Assembly: GCF_006265165.1 (NCBI RefSeq)
Contig: NZ_VDCH01000001.1
Span: 186,001 to 250,000 of the forward strand
Length of the DNA stretch: 64,000 nucleotides
Source of the DNA: Chlorobaculum thiosulfatiphilum
GTDB taxonomy: Bacteria; Bacteroidota; Chlorobiia; Chlorobiales; Chlorobiaceae
Direction: 5' to 3'
Both the position numbers and the translations under genes were made by a program. Positions 16,875-26,956 of this stretch are shown here, in pieces (the stretch's first letter is position 1; the number at the start of each line of letters is the position of its first letter). The notes under the pieces were generated by a model. It searched no databases. It was not told where the DNA came from and was given only the letters and a program-made list of their open reading frames with translations.

Positions 16875-19800
16875 TCACGCCGCCCACGTCTGGCCCAGCA
16901 TTTCGGCCTGCGCAAGCACGAGCTGGATCGCTTCGTCCTGTTTGGTTGGCGGATACTTGTATTTGCGCAGGATACGCTTGACCAGTAGCCGAAGTCGGGC
17001 GCGGACGCTTTCGCGTTTTGACCAGTCAACGGTGAGGCTTTTGCGGAGGTTTTCGGCGAGTTCGTGGGCGATTGTCTTGAGGATTTCGTCGCCCATCTGG
17101 AGGAGGGCTTCTTCGCTATTGGCGAGGGCGTCGTAGAAGGCGAGTTCGTCGGGGTTGAGGCCGAGGTTTTCGCCTCTCTGGACGGCTTCCTGGAACTTCT
17201 TTGCCATGGCGACCAGCTCTTCGATAACCTGCGCGGTTTCGATGGCGCGGTTCTGGTAGCGTTTGACGACACTGTCCAGCAGGTCGGAGAACTTCTTCTG
17301 CTGAACGATGTTCGATGAAAACCGAGAGCGGACTTCTCCAGCAAGCAGGCGTTCGAGCAGTTCGACGGCAAGGTTGCGTTCGGGCAGATTACGCACCTCT
17401 TCGAGAAAGGCGTCGTCGAGGATGCCGATGTTTGGCTTGTCGAGTCCGACGGCATCGAAGACGTCGAGAACATCTTCGGAGACGAGCGCGTTGCCGATGA
17501 TCTGGCGGATAGCCAGCTCCTTTTCTTCTTCCGTGCGCCTCTTTTCGGTTTTCTCCCGTTTGGTCAGCATGACTTTCACCGCCTGAAAGAAGGCGACCTC
17601 TTCGCGAACGGCTTTGGCTTCGTCGAGGGTGCAGCAGAGGCTGAAGGCTCTCGACATGGCGAGCGCCGTGTCGCTGAACCGTTTCTTTCCATCTTCGAGG
17701 CCGAGGATGTGGTTGGCCGCCTGGGCCATGAGCCGGTGGCCTCCGGTGAGGAAACCGCCATAGTCGAAGCCGTGCAGCATCCCGCGCAGGATGTCGAGCT
17801 GCTCGAGCAGGAGGGCAAGTGCTTCGTTGGCATCAACGGTGGGTTTTCCCCGGCCTTTGCTCGATGTATAATCTTTGAGGGCTTTCTTGAGGTCGTTGGC
17901 GATGCCGATGTAATCGACGACGAGGCCGCCCTGCTTGTCGCGGAAGACCCGGTTGACGCGGGCGATTGCCTGCATGAGGTTGTGACCTTTCATGGGCTTG
18001 TCAACGTACATGGTGTGAACACTGGGCGCGTCGAAACCGGTGAGCCACATGTCACGGACAATGACGAGGCGAAGCGGATCTTCGGGATCTTTGAAGCGCT
18101 TTTCAAGGCGCTTTTTGGTTTGGGCGGAGTAAATGTGCGGGCGAAGCAGCGGCTTGTCGCTGGCTGAACCGGTCATGATGATCTTGATCGCCCCTTTTTC
18201 GGCGTCGTCGTTGTGCCATTCCGGCCGGAGAGCGGTGATGGCGTCGTAGAGGTGAACGCAGATTTCGCGGCTCATGGCGACGATCATCCCTTTGCCAGCC
18301 ACGGCGTTGCAGCGCTCCTCGAAATGGGTGACGAGGTCGTCGGCCACCTGCCGGATGCGCGGTTCGGAACCGACCACCTTTTCGAGCGCCGCCCACCGGC
18401 TTTTCTGGCGATTCCGTTCGTTCTCCTCCTCGTCTTCGGTCAACTCCTCGACCTCGTCGTCGATCTCCGGCAACAGCTCCTCGTTGAGACTGAGCTTTGC
18501 AAGGCGCGACTCGAAGTAGATCGGCACGGTCGCGCCGTCCTCCTTTGCCTGCTGGATGTCGTAGATGTGGATGTAGTCGCCAAACACGGCGCGGGTGTCG
18601 CGGTCTTCGCTCGATACCGGCGTACCGGTAAAGGCCACGAAGGTGGCGTTCGGCAGGGCGTCGCGCAGGTGCTGGGCGTAGCCGACCTGATAGCCTCTGG
18701 CGTCGCCCCGGAACTTCGCCTCGAAGCCGTACTGTGTGCGGTGCGCTTCGTCGGCAATGACGACGATGTTGTGCCGAAGGGAGAGCGTGGGGAACTTCGC
18801 CTCATCATCGCACGGCATGAACTTCTGGATGGTGGTGAAGATGATGCCGCCCGATGGCCGGTTGGCGAGTTTCGCGCGAAGGTCGTGGCGGCTTTCGGCC
18901 TGCGTCGGTTCTTCGCGCAGGAGATCCTGCGAGAGCGAAAAGACGCCGAAGAGCTGGCCGTCGAGGTCGTTGCGGTCGGTGATGACCACGATGGTCGGGT
19001 TCTGCATGGCGGTTTCGCGCATGACGCGGGCCGCGAAACAGACCATCGTGATGCTCTTGCCGGAACCCTGCGTATGCCACACCACGCCGCCTTTGTGGTC
19101 GCCCGTCGTCTGCGAGGCGGTGACGACGCGCTCGATGGCCGTGCGCACGGCGAAGTACTGGTGATACCCGGCGATCTTTTTGATGAGCTCGCCTTCGTCC
19201 TCGAAGAGGATGAAAAAGCGGAGATAGTCAAGAAGGCGTACCGGCTCGAAGATGCCGCGGATCATAGTTTCAAGCTCGTTGAAGCGTCCGAAGGGATCAA
19301 GCGTTTCGCCGTCGATGCTGCGCCACGCCATGAAGCGCTCGATGCTCGACGAAAGCGAGGCCATGCGGGCATCGCTACCGTCAGAAATGACGAGGATTTC
19401 GTTGTAGCGGAACAGGTCGGAAATCTGCTCCCTGTAGGTCTGGAGCTGGTCGAACGCTTTCCCGATGCTGGCGTTCTCGTCGGCGGGATTCTTCAGCTCG
19501 ATGACTGCGAGCGGCAGGCCGTTGATGAACAGGATGATGTCGGGGCGTCGGTCGCGCTGCGGCCCCTTGACGGTGAACTGGTTGACCGCCAGCCAGTCGT
19601 TGCGGTCGGGATAAGCGAAATCGATCAGGCGGACGAGGTCGCCGCGCGTTTCGCCGCCCTGCTGATATTCGACCGGCACTCCGTTGACGAGCAGGCTGTG
19701 GAATGCGCGGTTGGCGGCAAGCTGAACGGGGTGGTCGAGCCTGAGCACCTGTTGCACGGCATCTTCGCGGGCGGCGGCGGGAATCTGCGGATTGAGCCGG

Positions 19801-19961
19801 GCGACAGCCTCCTGCAAGCGCGAGGCGAGCACCACGTCGCGGTAGCTCCCGCGTTCGGGCGCGTCTCCGTCCGGCGCGATGTCGGGGCCGAAGCGGTGCT
19901 GGTAGCCGGTTTCCCGGAGCCACTCAAGGGCTTCCTGTTCGAGCTGCTCTTCCGTCATCAT
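16875..19961 (-). CDS. hsdR: Type I restriction enzyme R subunit
   Basis: 1028 aa. N-terminal nuclease domain: RPDIILFINGLPLAVIELKNPAD gives the D...ExK catalytic residues, with a nearby Q-rich QLQTYREQI motif. SF2 motor: Walker A HTQGSGKSITM, Walker B DEAHRTQYG, motif III VAFTGTP, and late LVIVRDMWLTGFDAPSVHTMYVDKP and QAIARVNRVF. The C-terminal helical domain contacts the HsdM/HsdS core. It translocates DNA with ATP and cleaves far from the recognition site when DNA is unmethylated. It is the last gene of a minus-strand operon hsdM-hsdS-(kinase)-(63 aa)-hsdR. No frameshift or missing motif is seen. Confidence 0.95.
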   Translation of the reverse strand: MMTEEQLEQEALEWLRETGYQHRFGPDIAPDGDAPERGSYRDVVLASRLQEAVARLNPQIPAAAREDAVQQVLRLDHPVQLAANRAFHSLLVNGVPVEYQQGGETRGDLVRLIDFAYPDRNDWLAVNQFTVKGPQRDRRPDIILFINGLPLAVIELKNPADENASIGKAFDQLQTYREQISDLFRYNEILVISDGSDARMASLSSSIERFMAWRSIDGETLDPFGRFNELETMIRGIFEPVRLLDYLRFFILFEDEGELIKKIAGYHQYFAVRTAIERVVTASQTTGDHKGGVVWHTQGSGKSITMVCFAARVMRETAMQNPTIVVITDRNDLDGQLFGVFSLSQDLLREEPTQAESRHDLRAKLANRPSGGIIFTTIQKFMPCDDEAKFPTLSLRHNIVVIADEAHRTQYGFEAKFRGDARGYQVGYAQHLRDALPNATFVAFTGTPVSSEDRDTRAVFGDYIHIYDIQQAKEDGATVPIYFESRLAKLSLNEELLPEIDDEVEELTEDEEENERNRQKSRWAALEKVVGSEPRIRQVADDLVTHFEERCNAVAGKGMIVAMSREICVHLYDAITALRPEWHNDDAEKGAIKIIMTGSASDKPLLRPHIYSAQTKKRLEKRFKDPEDPLRLVIVRDMWLTGFDAPSVHTMYVDKPMKGHNLMQAIARVNRVFRDKQGGLVVDYIGIANDLKKALKDYTSSKGRGKPTVDANEALALLLEQLDILRGMLHGFDYGGFLTGGHRLMAQAANHILGLEDGKKRFSDTALAMSRAFSLCCTLDEAKAVREEVAFFQAVKVMLTKREKTEKRRTEEEKELAIRQIIGNALVSEDVLDVFDAVGLDKPNIGILDDAFLEEVRNLPERNLAVELLERLLAGEVRSRFSSNIVQQKKFSDLLDSVVKRYQNRAIETAQVIEELVAMAKKFQEAVQRGENLGLNPDELAFYDALANSEEALLQMGDEILKTIAHELAENLRKSLTVDWSKRESVRARLRLLVKRILRKYKYPPTKQDEAIQLVLAQAEMLGQTWAA

Positions 19962-20007
19962 TTGGGGGACGGTTTCAATGGTTTACACGACTGAGGCAAG
20001 ATTCTCC

Positions 20008-20199
20008 TCACTTGGTTGGGGTTGTTTCCCTCTGATTCTTTTCGGAAAAATCGATGATTTTCGGCTTGCCGTCCTGCCAGATGACGGCATATTGCCCAAG
20101 TCGTTTTTTCTTGTCGAGGGCATTCTTTACCGCTTTCTGAAGCGCCTCCAACGCAAGCCGCCCCTCTTCAGAAAGGCCCTTTTTCCTGGTTATCATCAT
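20008..20199 (-). CDS. 63-aa partner protein of the zeta-like kinase
   Basis: 63 aa, basic and mostly helical: [38 protein letters not shown], then IIDFSEK. The start overlaps the kinase stop by 4 nt, a strong sign of translational coupling, and hsdR follows 46 bp later. Small proteins of this size and shape commonly accompany COG4185-type predicted kinases and may act as antitoxin, though here the small gene is second rather than first. Function is inference from position. Confidence 0.65.
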   Translation of the reverse strand: MMITRKKGLSEEGRLALEALQKAVKNALDKKKRLGQYAVIWQDGKPKIIDFSEKNQRETTPTK

Positions 20200-20768
20200 G
20201 GTCGAAACATAGTTAGCAACAGGTTAAAATACTCTTCATGAAGCACTTCCCGATCGGATCCGTATTGTTCGAAAACTGTTACCGGTTCGTCCATGTCGTT
20301 CATAAAACAAACACAGTGATCCACGCGGTAGCTGTACTCTTCAAACAGGTTGCGCAAGCTCCGGGGAAAGCGGCGTTCAATATCCGAAACCGGTATGTTG
20401 TGCCCACCGCTGGCCACACGTTCAGCAACGCGCTTTTTCGAGAGTTCAACGGATGGAAGCGCCAGATAGAACAGAACGGTGTGCCAGCCATTTGACCTGA
20501 GACGGTCAATGAGTTTCAGGTAGGTTCGCCCGGCAAGGGTTGTTTCAAAAGCAAAATCTTCTCGACGATCAATGCGTTCGGCCACCTCATGCAGAAAAAT
20601 CCGGCTCGCGGCCATCAGTTCCCTCTCCGGAGCAAATGGTGACAATCCGGCGGCAATGAGATCGGCGTTGATGAATCGCTCACACCCGGCAACACCCGGC
20701 AGATACTCAAGGGCAAAGGTTGTCTTGCCTGCCCCGTTTGGCCCGGCAATAATCCAGCATGTCGGCAT
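20196..20768 (-). CDS. Zeta-toxin-like P-loop kinase (COG4185 type)
   Basis: 190 aa. Walker [19 protein letters not shown] sits at residues 6-23, then [14 protein letters not shown] (substrate-side Asp), and [20 protein letters not shown], the ETT motif found in zeta-like kinases. A lid segment with Arg/Lys follows ([28 protein letters not shown]). Zeta toxins phosphorylate UDP-N-acetylglucosamine; whether this group does so is unproven. Start context TGAGGACAACCC then ATG is acceptable. It is embedded between hsdS and hsdR, which is unusual, and may be a toxin-antitoxin or an anti-restriction-escape element in the operon. Confidence 0.8.
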   Translation of the reverse strand: MPTCWIIAGPNGAGKTTFALEYLPGVAGCERFINADLIAAGLSPFAPERELMAASRIFLHEVAERIDRREDFAFETTLAGRTYLKLIDRLRSNGWHTVLFYLALPSVELSKKRVAERVASGGHNIPVSDIERRFPRSLRNLFEEYSYRVDHCVCFMNDMDEPVTVFEQYGSDREVLHEEYFNLLLTMFRP

Positions 20769-20779
20769 GGGTTGTCCTC

Positions 20780-20908
20780 AGTTCAACGCATTGATTGTTG
20801 CCACGTCTGCATCCACCAGACTTTGCCGACGGACACTTCAAGATAACTGATACCATCCATACCTTTTTTCTCCGACGTTTTCTCCGACACTTTTTCCGAC
20901 GTTTTCAC
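20780..20908 (-). CDS. Possible 42-aa ORF starting on the hsdS stop codon
   Basis: A GTG overlaps the TGA of hsdS (GTGA), and the frame stays open for 42 codons, ending 11 nt before the zeta-like gene. The N-terminus is a lysine/serine repeat ([13 protein letters not shown]) encoded by a near-perfect DNA repeat of TCGGAGAAAACG. The rest reads GMDGISYLEVSVGKVWWMQT. SEK-type repeats of this kind occur in linkers of Fic/AlbA-like regulators, so it may be a decayed fragment. It may also be a real coupled small protein. Evidence is only frame and position. Confidence 0.35.
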
Positions 20909-22143
20909 AGCCCCACCTCCCCAGCCATCGCCTCAGCCTCCGGCAAACGCAACCTGCCCGAAATCAGGCGCGGCAGAAGCGTGTCACGAATCGAAGCGAG
21001 GGTTTGGATTTTTTGTTGCATAACAAATGCTTGCTCAAGTAATGGATCAATTATCTTGTTCCATTCTTGCAATAGAACATTATTTGGCCGAATTATTTTG
21101 AGGCATTTTAAATCAGAAACAGTAACATGACCTAATCCAGTGGTCTGTTTATTTCTTGCTATCTCAGAAAATACTGGCTTCAAAGTTTTAAGTGTAAGGT
21201 AAACAAACGATCGTTCCTGCTCTACCTTTGGAATAACTCGAAAAATATGCTGATTAAGCCAAGCATCCCCATGCAGCCATAAAAATATATCAATTGAAGT
21301 ATCAGGATTGCCTGACCATGAAAACAATATATCCCTTGTAGCTATCCTGTATTTTGATGGCATGTTTACTTCAGAATAAGCTGTTTGCGAAGTAACACCC
21401 GCCTTCAATTCTGCGATTTTAATGATTGGCAATCCTTTTTGTTCAAGATTTGGCTCAAAGGCTTTATATGCAGCACCGTTTACATATTGAGCTAAATCAT
21501 AAACCGAACCAACCTCCCACCCCGCCGGAATCGGCCCAAGCTCGGAGTCCTGAAAAGCATCGGGGAAGAGCGCGGCGGTGGCGGCATCCATGCCTTGCGG
21601 CTCCTGCCCTTGCTGCCTGGCTTTGACGGCGTCAAACTCGATGAACCACGACTTGAAAATCGCCTGCGCGATGGATTCAAGCGTCGCGTTGGTTTCGCGA
21701 AGCAGCGCGATGCGGTCGTCGAGAGGTTCAACAATACCAGCAATCGATTGTTGCTCTGCTAATGATGGTATTTTTACCGGTAATTTATAAAACTCCTCCC
21801 TTGAGGTTGATGGTATAGCTGAACCTGAATCCATACGATTAATATCATATGTCAACAAACAGTAATAAGCCCACTTGATATTTATTTGATTTTTTGGCAC
21901 TAAATAAAATGCTGTATCAATAACAAAGAAAGGCTTGTCGCTGTAATGTATTCCTCGATATGCCCCTTTTCTACCTATAATCACACCCGGCTGTGCAGAC
22001 AATGATTTATCATGCCAGCCAATTTGTCCATTCGTTCCATAAACCGGATATTTCCCTTTGGCTTCCTGATAGCCACGGATAGCTTTTCCGTATTCAAGCT
22101 TAGAAATTTCCCCCCAAGTTGACGCTCTCCACTCAGAACTCAT
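20905..22143 (-). CDS. hsdS: Type I restriction-modification specificity subunit
   Basis: 412 aa from the ATG at 22143, which overlaps the hsdM stop by 11 nt; a further upstream ATG lies inside hsdM. Two target-recognition domains flank conserved helical spacers. TRD1 covers residues ~5-130 ([33 protein letters not shown]). The central repeat covers ~130-215 ([31 protein letters not shown]). TRD2 covers ~220-370, and the C-terminal helix contains [25 protein letters not shown]. The TRDs are AT-rich while the spacer is GC-rich, showing mosaic origin by domain exchange. It recognises a bipartite DNA sequence that cannot be predicted by eye. Confidence 0.93.
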   Translation of the reverse strand: MSSEWRASTWGEISKLEYGKAIRGYQEAKGKYPVYGTNGQIGWHDKSLSAQPGVIIGRKGAYRGIHYSDKPFFVIDTAFYLVPKNQINIKWAYYCLLTYDINRMDSGSAIPSTSREEFYKLPVKIPSLAEQQSIAGIVEPLDDRIALLRETNATLESIAQAIFKSWFIEFDAVKARQQGQEPQGMDAATAALFPDAFQDSELGPIPAGWEVGSVYDLAQYVNGAAYKAFEPNLEQKGLPIIKIAELKAGVTSQTAYSEVNMPSKYRIATRDILFSWSGNPDTSIDIFLWLHGDAWLNQHIFRVIPKVEQERSFVYLTLKTLKPVFSEIARNKQTTGLGHVTVSDLKCLKIIRPNNVLLQEWNKIIDPLLEQAFVMQQKIQTLASIRDTLLPRLISGRLRLPEAEAMAGEVGL

Positions 22144-23677
22144 ACCCAAGCCCTCCAAGTTTTTCGCGGATGAGTTCATCCAGTTCCGCGCCTTTGGCCA
22201 TCTGCTCGCCGAGGGTTTCGGTCAAACGCTGCATCTTTTCGGCGAAGGCTTCGTCGTCATCCTCCACGGCTTCGGCCCCGACGTAGCGGCCGGGGGTGAG
22301 TACGTGGCCGTGTTCGGCGATCTTTTCAAGCGACACGGAGGCGCAGAAGCCGGGAACATCCTCGTACTGGCCATCGCCGCGCCAGGCGTGGACGGTACCG
22401 GCGATCTTCGCTATCTCCTCGTCGGAAAACTCCTTCTGGACACGGGTTTTCATGTTGCCGAGCTTTCGGGCGTCGATGAAAAGCACTTCCCCCTTGCGAA
22501 CGCGCTTCTCCTTGACGAGGAACCAGAGGCAGACTGGAATCTGGACATTATAGAAAAGCTGGCCCGGCAGGGCGACCATCACCTCCACCTTGTCGGCCTC
22601 AATCATCGCCTTGCGGATGTCACCGTCGGTGTTGGTGGTCGAAGACATGGAGCCGTTGGCCAGCACAATTCCCGCTCGACCCGACGGCTTGAGATGGTGC
22701 AGAATGTGCTGCAACCACGCGAAGTTGGCGTTGCCCTTCGGCGGTGTGCCATAGAGCCAGCGAGGGTCGTTTTCGAGGCTGCCGTGCCACCAGTCGGAGA
22801 TGTTGAAAGGCGGATTGGCGAGCACGAAATCGGCGCGAAGGTCGGGGTGCTGGTCGCGCACGAACGAATCGGCAGGCTCCTTGCCGAGAAAGTAGTCCAG
22901 CCCGCGAATGGCGAGGTTCATCGCCGCGAGCCGCCACGTCGTCGGGTTCGACTCCTGCCCGTAGATGGAGATGTCGCCCATGCTGCCGCCGTGCGCCTCG
23001 ATGAACTTTTCGGACTGCACGAACATGCCGCTCGACCCGCAACAGGGGTCATAGACCTTGCCGGTGTGCGGCGCGAGCACTTCGACGAGCGTTTTGACGA
23101 TGCTGGCCGGGGTGTAGAACTGCCCGCCCCGCTTGCCCTCGGCGCTGGCGAACATGCCGATGAAGTACTCATAGACCTGTCCGAGCAGGTCACGGGCGTT
23201 CTGGCCGGTGTCGCCAAAACCGATGGTCGAAATGAGATCGACCAGCTCGCCGAGCTTGCCGTCGGGCAGGTGAACTTTAGCGTAGCGTTTATCGAGAATG
23301 CCCTTGAGCTTCGGATTTTCGGTTTCGATCAGCACCAGCGCATCATCGATCCGCTTGCCGATATCCGGCTGCTTGGCGTAAGCCTGGATCATCCCCCAGC
23401 GAGCTTCCGGCGGAACCCAGAAAACGTTGAACCCGGTGTAATAATCGCGGTCTTCAAGCTCTTCGGAAATCATGTCCGGAGTCGCGTCGTCGAGATAGCA
23501 GTCATCCTCAACATCGGAAAAACGCATCGCAAGCTGCTGCCGGTGCGAGCCGAAGCTGTCGGAGACGTACTTGAGAAAAATCAGCCCAAGCACGATGTGC
23601 TTGTAGTCGGCGGGATCCATGTTCGCCCGAAGCTTGTCAGCCGAAGCCCAGAGCGTTTTTTTGATGACTTCGATCAT
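22133..23677 (-). CDS. hsdM: Type I restriction-modification methyltransferase subunit
   Basis: 514 aa. The N-terminal helical domain begins [45 protein letters not shown]-binding motif I is [15 protein letters not shown], and the catalytic N6-adenine motif is [12 protein letters not shown] (NPPF). The C-terminal part contacts HsdS. It methylates adenine in the HsdS-specified site. It is the first gene of the operon; 156 bp separate it from the RND pump gene on the same strand. No strong Shine-Dalgarno is seen at the ATG. Confidence 0.95.
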   Translation of the reverse strand: MIEVIKKTLWASADKLRANMDPADYKHIVLGLIFLKYVSDSFGSHRQQLAMRFSDVEDDCYLDDATPDMISEELEDRDYYTGFNVFWVPPEARWGMIQAYAKQPDIGKRIDDALVLIETENPKLKGILDKRYAKVHLPDGKLGELVDLISTIGFGDTGQNARDLLGQVYEYFIGMFASAEGKRGGQFYTPASIVKTLVEVLAPHTGKVYDPCCGSSGMFVQSEKFIEAHGGSMGDISIYGQESNPTTWRLAAMNLAIRGLDYFLGKEPADSFVRDQHPDLRADFVLANPPFNISDWWHGSLENDPRWLYGTPPKGNANFAWLQHILHHLKPSGRAGIVLANGSMSSTTNTDGDIRKAMIEADKVEVMVALPGQLFYNVQIPVCLWFLVKEKRVRKGEVLFIDARKLGNMKTRVQKEFSDEEIAKIAGTVHAWRGDGQYEDVPGFCASVSLEKIAEHGHVLTPGRYVGAEAVEDDDEAFAEKMQRLTETLGEQMAKGAELDELIREKLGGLGYEF

Positions 23678-23833
23678 TGAACAGCAGAATTGGAAACGGA
23701 ACGGATAAGGGCAATCGCCCCGAAAATCAGGCGTAAGTTAAAAGATAACAAAGAGTTCGCGATTTACGACAGGCAACGGGGGAAATCATCAACGCATCAG
23801 GGTGGCCACAATAGCCACCCCAACCATTATCCA
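23678..23833. other. Intergenic region between RND pump gene and hsdM
   Basis: Carries an inverted repeat GGGTGGC (23800-23806) / GCCACCC (23814-23820) and two and a half copies of a CCATTAT heptamer right after the RND stop. It lacks a T-run, so termination is uncertain. The hsdM promoter should also lie here. Confidence 0.45.
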
Positions 23834-26800
23834 TTATCCATTCCCAACCTTCCCCCACTTCCCGGCAACCCACGCCCTCACCCGGTCGAACCAGACGTAG
23901 ACTACCGGAATCACCAGCAGCGTGAGGAACATCGAGCTGGAGAGGCCGCCGACGAGGGCCAGGGCGAGGCCGGATTTCCATTCGGAGCCGGAGCTGGCGG
24001 AGAGGGCGATAGGCATGAGGCCGAAGATGAGCGTGAGCGTCGTCATGAGGATCGGGCGCAAGCGCTCGCGTCCGGCTTCGGTGATGGCCGAGGTGAGCTC
24101 CATCCCTTCGCTTCGGAACTTGTTGATGAAATCGACCAGCAGAATCGCGTTCTTGCCGACCAGACCGATGAGCATGATGATGCCGAGAATCGTGAAAATA
24201 CTCAGCGATTTGCCGAAGAGCGCCAGCGACCAGAGCGCTCCGATGATGGCGAGCGGAATCGAGAACATCACCACCATCGGCCAGATCCACGAGTTGTAGA
24301 GCGCCACCATGATGAGATAGACGAAGATGATCGCCACCATGAAGGCGTAGAGCAGGTTGACGTTCGACTCGCCCTGGTGCTTGAGGTCGGCTTCGTAGTG
24401 ATGCGTGACGCTCGACGGCATCACGCCCGATTGGCGCATGTTGCCGATGATGCGCTCGATGTCGCTGCCAATGTCGCCGACGGGTCGGCCAACCACCTGC
24501 GCCTTGACCCAGACCGCTTCGTTGCGGTTGTGGCGTTGCAGGAGTGCGTAGCCACGCGACTGTTCGAGGCGCGAGAACTGGCCAAGCCGCACGAGGCCGC
24601 CATCCTTCGCGCGGAAGGAGAGATCGGGAATGCCGCTGGTGGCGCGGCGGTAGGCTTCGTCGAAAATCAGGCGGATGTCGTACTCGTCGCCCGCTTCGCG
24701 GTACTTGTTGCTGTCGTCGCCGTCGTAAGCGATGCGCATGGCGGAGCCGACGTCGGCGATGGAGAGGCCGAAGGCGGCCATCTGCTCGCGGTCAACGACC
24801 ACGTGCATTTCAGGCGTACCGGGCTGCGAACTGAGCCGCACGTCCGCCGTGCCGCGTACCGTTTTGAGGCTGTCGCGCAGGGCGGCGGCGGCGCGGGCGA
24901 TCTCGTCGCGCTTCGGCCCGCTCAGAATCACCGTGACCGGGGTTTCGTTGGCCGTGCCGAAGATGCCGATGGGGTTGATGCTCGCCTTGAGGCCCGGAGT
25001 GCCGGTCAGCTCGCGCCGTATGAGCTGCATCATGCTGTCGGTCGAGCGCTTGCGCTTCTCCTTGGGAATCAGGCGGACGTTGAGTTCGGCCACGTGGTCG
25101 GAGCTTTGGCCGAGAAAGCCCTCGTTCGAGGCGCCGACGACCGCGAGCACCTTCTCCACTTCGGGATAGGCCTGAATCTGGCGCTCGACCTGGCGGACGA
25201 AGCGGTCGGTCTGGCGGAGGCTCGTGCCGGGTTCGAGTTCGAGCATCACCGAAAAGTCGCCTCGGTCGGAGACCTCGATGAACTCGCCGCCGATCTTTCC
25301 GGCGATGACGAGCGCAAACGAGGAGAAGAACAGAAGCGTCGCCGTCAGAATCACCTTGCCGGGATGCTTCAGCCCCCAGCCGAGCAGCGCGATGTACCAG
25401 TCGCGCCCGCGCTCGTACCAGCGCTCGATGGCGGTGGCGATGCGCCCGCCGAAGGTCTCGGCGGAGAGGCGCTCGACTTTGGAGAAGCGCGAGGCGAGCA
25501 GCGGCGTGACCGTGAAGGAGACGAACAGACTCAGCATGGTCGAAATGACCATGACGACGGAGAACTCGCGCAGAATGTCGCCGACCAGGCCGCTGAGCAG
25601 TGAGAGCGGCAGGAAGACCACTACGTCAACCAGCGTGATCGCCACCGCCGTAAAGCCAATCTCGTTTCGTCCGGCGAGGGCTGCGTCGCGCGGCGCTTCG
25701 CCCCGTTCGAGGTGGCGATAGATGTTTTCGAGCACCACGATGGAGTCGTCCACCAGCACGCCGATCACCAGCGACAGGGCGAGCAACGTCATCAGATTCA
25801 GCGAAAAACCGAAGAGGTACATGCCGATGAAGGTGGTCACCAGCGAGGTGGGAATCGAGACCATCACGATGAGCGAGTTGCGCAGGCTGTGCAGAAAAAG
25901 CAGCATCACGAGCGCCACCAGCACGATGGCGAGAAAGAGGTCGTGCTGCACCGCCTCGACGGCGTCACGGGTGAAGGTCGAGGCGTCCTGCGCGATGTCG
26001 AACTTCAGCCCCCGGTCGCGGTACTGCGCTTCGAGCTTACCGAGTTTTTCGCGCACGAGGCGGCACACCTCGACGGTGTTGGCGTCGTTCTGCTTGACCA
26101 CCACGATACCGACGGCGTTCTTGCCATCGATTCTCGTCATGGTTCTGATCTCCTGAAAAGTGTCCTGCACCTCGGCCACGTCGCGCAGATAGACCGCGCC
26201 CTCCGCTCCAGCGGCGCGCACCACGAGGCTCTTCAGCTCGTCGAGGCTCGTGAACTTGCCCGACAGACGCACCACGAACTTGCGGTCGGGCGCTTCGACC
26301 GTGCCGGTCGGAAAGTCGATGTTGGCCTTGCCAATCGCTTCGAGCAGATCGCCCGCAGTCAAGCCGAAGCTTTCGATACGGCCTGGATCGATGTTAACCC
26401 TGATTTCGCGCTCGCGCCCGCCAAGAATGCCCACCTGCCCGACGCCGCTGATGTTCGAGAGCGCGGGCTTGATCTCGTCCTTGAGGAGCTGGTAGAATTC
26501 GGTGTCGGAGAGCTTCGAGGTCGCGCCGAGGCGCAGCACCGGCAGCTCGTCGATGGCGAAGCGGGAGACGACCGGCGTCTCGACGCCGTCGGGCAGATTG
26601 CCCCGCGCCTCGTTCACCTTGCGCTGCACATCCTGCAAGGCGAGGTCGATGTCGGCATCGCTGGCAAACTCGATCGTAACCAGCGACACCCCTTCGCGAG
26701 AGGAGGAGTTGATGGCCGAAATCTTTTCGATGGCCGAAACCGCCTCTTCGACCGGCTTGGTGACGGAGGTCTCGATTTCGTCCGGCGACGCGCCAGAATA

Positions 26801-26956
26801 GACCGTCGTGATGGTCACGTATGGAGTGCTCATGCGCGGCAGCAACTCGTACTGGAGCTGCCGGTAGCTGAAGAAGCCGAGGATGAAGAGCACCGAAAAA
26901 ATGACGGCAACCAGCGTCGGCCGCTCGATGGCGATCCCCGTAATCGTCCGTTTCAC
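23834..26956 (-). CDS. RND-family efflux pump inner-membrane transporter
   Basis: 1040 aa, the full length of an HAE1/AcrB-type transporter. It starts with helix 1 (GIAIERPTLVAVIFSVLFILGFFSYRQL), has two large periplasmic loops, and a central helix 4 region with LSLVIGVLVDDSIVVLENIYRHLERG, where the DD pair serves proton relay. The second half includes LIMVALYNSWIWPMVVMFSIPLAIIGAL and GIIMLIGLVGKNAILLVDF. It exports hydrophobic compounds or lipids using proton motive force. Its start overlaps the adaptor gene stop by 4 nt. No outer-membrane TolC-type gene is adjacent, so the channel must be encoded elsewhere. Confidence 0.94.
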   Translation of the reverse strand: MKRTITGIAIERPTLVAVIFSVLFILGFFSYRQLQYELLPRMSTPYVTITTVYSGASPDEIETSVTKPVEEAVSAIEKISAINSSSREGVSLVTIEFASDADIDLALQDVQRKVNEARGNLPDGVETPVVSRFAIDELPVLRLGATSKLSDTEFYQLLKDEIKPALSNISGVGQVGILGGREREIRVNIDPGRIESFGLTAGDLLEAIGKANIDFPTGTVEAPDRKFVVRLSGKFTSLDELKSLVVRAAGAEGAVYLRDVAEVQDTFQEIRTMTRIDGKNAVGIVVVKQNDANTVEVCRLVREKLGKLEAQYRDRGLKFDIAQDASTFTRDAVEAVQHDLFLAIVLVALVMLLFLHSLRNSLIVMVSIPTSLVTTFIGMYLFGFSLNLMTLLALSLVIGVLVDDSIVVLENIYRHLERGEAPRDAALAGRNEIGFTAVAITLVDVVVFLPLSLLSGLVGDILREFSVVMVISTMLSLFVSFTVTPLLASRFSKVERLSAETFGGRIATAIERWYERGRDWYIALLGWGLKHPGKVILTATLLFFSSFALVIAGKIGGEFIEVSDRGDFSVMLELEPGTSLRQTDRFVRQVERQIQAYPEVEKVLAVVGASNEGFLGQSSDHVAELNVRLIPKEKRKRSTDSMMQLIRRELTGTPGLKASINPIGIFGTANETPVTVILSGPKRDEIARAAAALRDSLKTVRGTADVRLSSQPGTPEMHVVVDREQMAAFGLSIADVGSAMRIAYDGDDSNKYREAGDEYDIRLIFDEAYRRATSGIPDLSFRAKDGGLVRLGQFSRLEQSRGYALLQRHNRNEAVWVKAQVVGRPVGDIGSDIERIIGNMRQSGVMPSSVTHHYEADLKHQGESNVNLLYAFMVAIIFVYLIMVALYNSWIWPMVVMFSIPLAIIGALWSLALFGKSLSIFTILGIIMLIGLVGKNAILLVDFINKFRSEGMELTSAITEAGRERLRPILMTTLTLIFGLMPIALSASSGSEWKSGLALALVGGLSSSMFLTLLVIPVVYVWFDRVRAWVAGKWGKVGNG

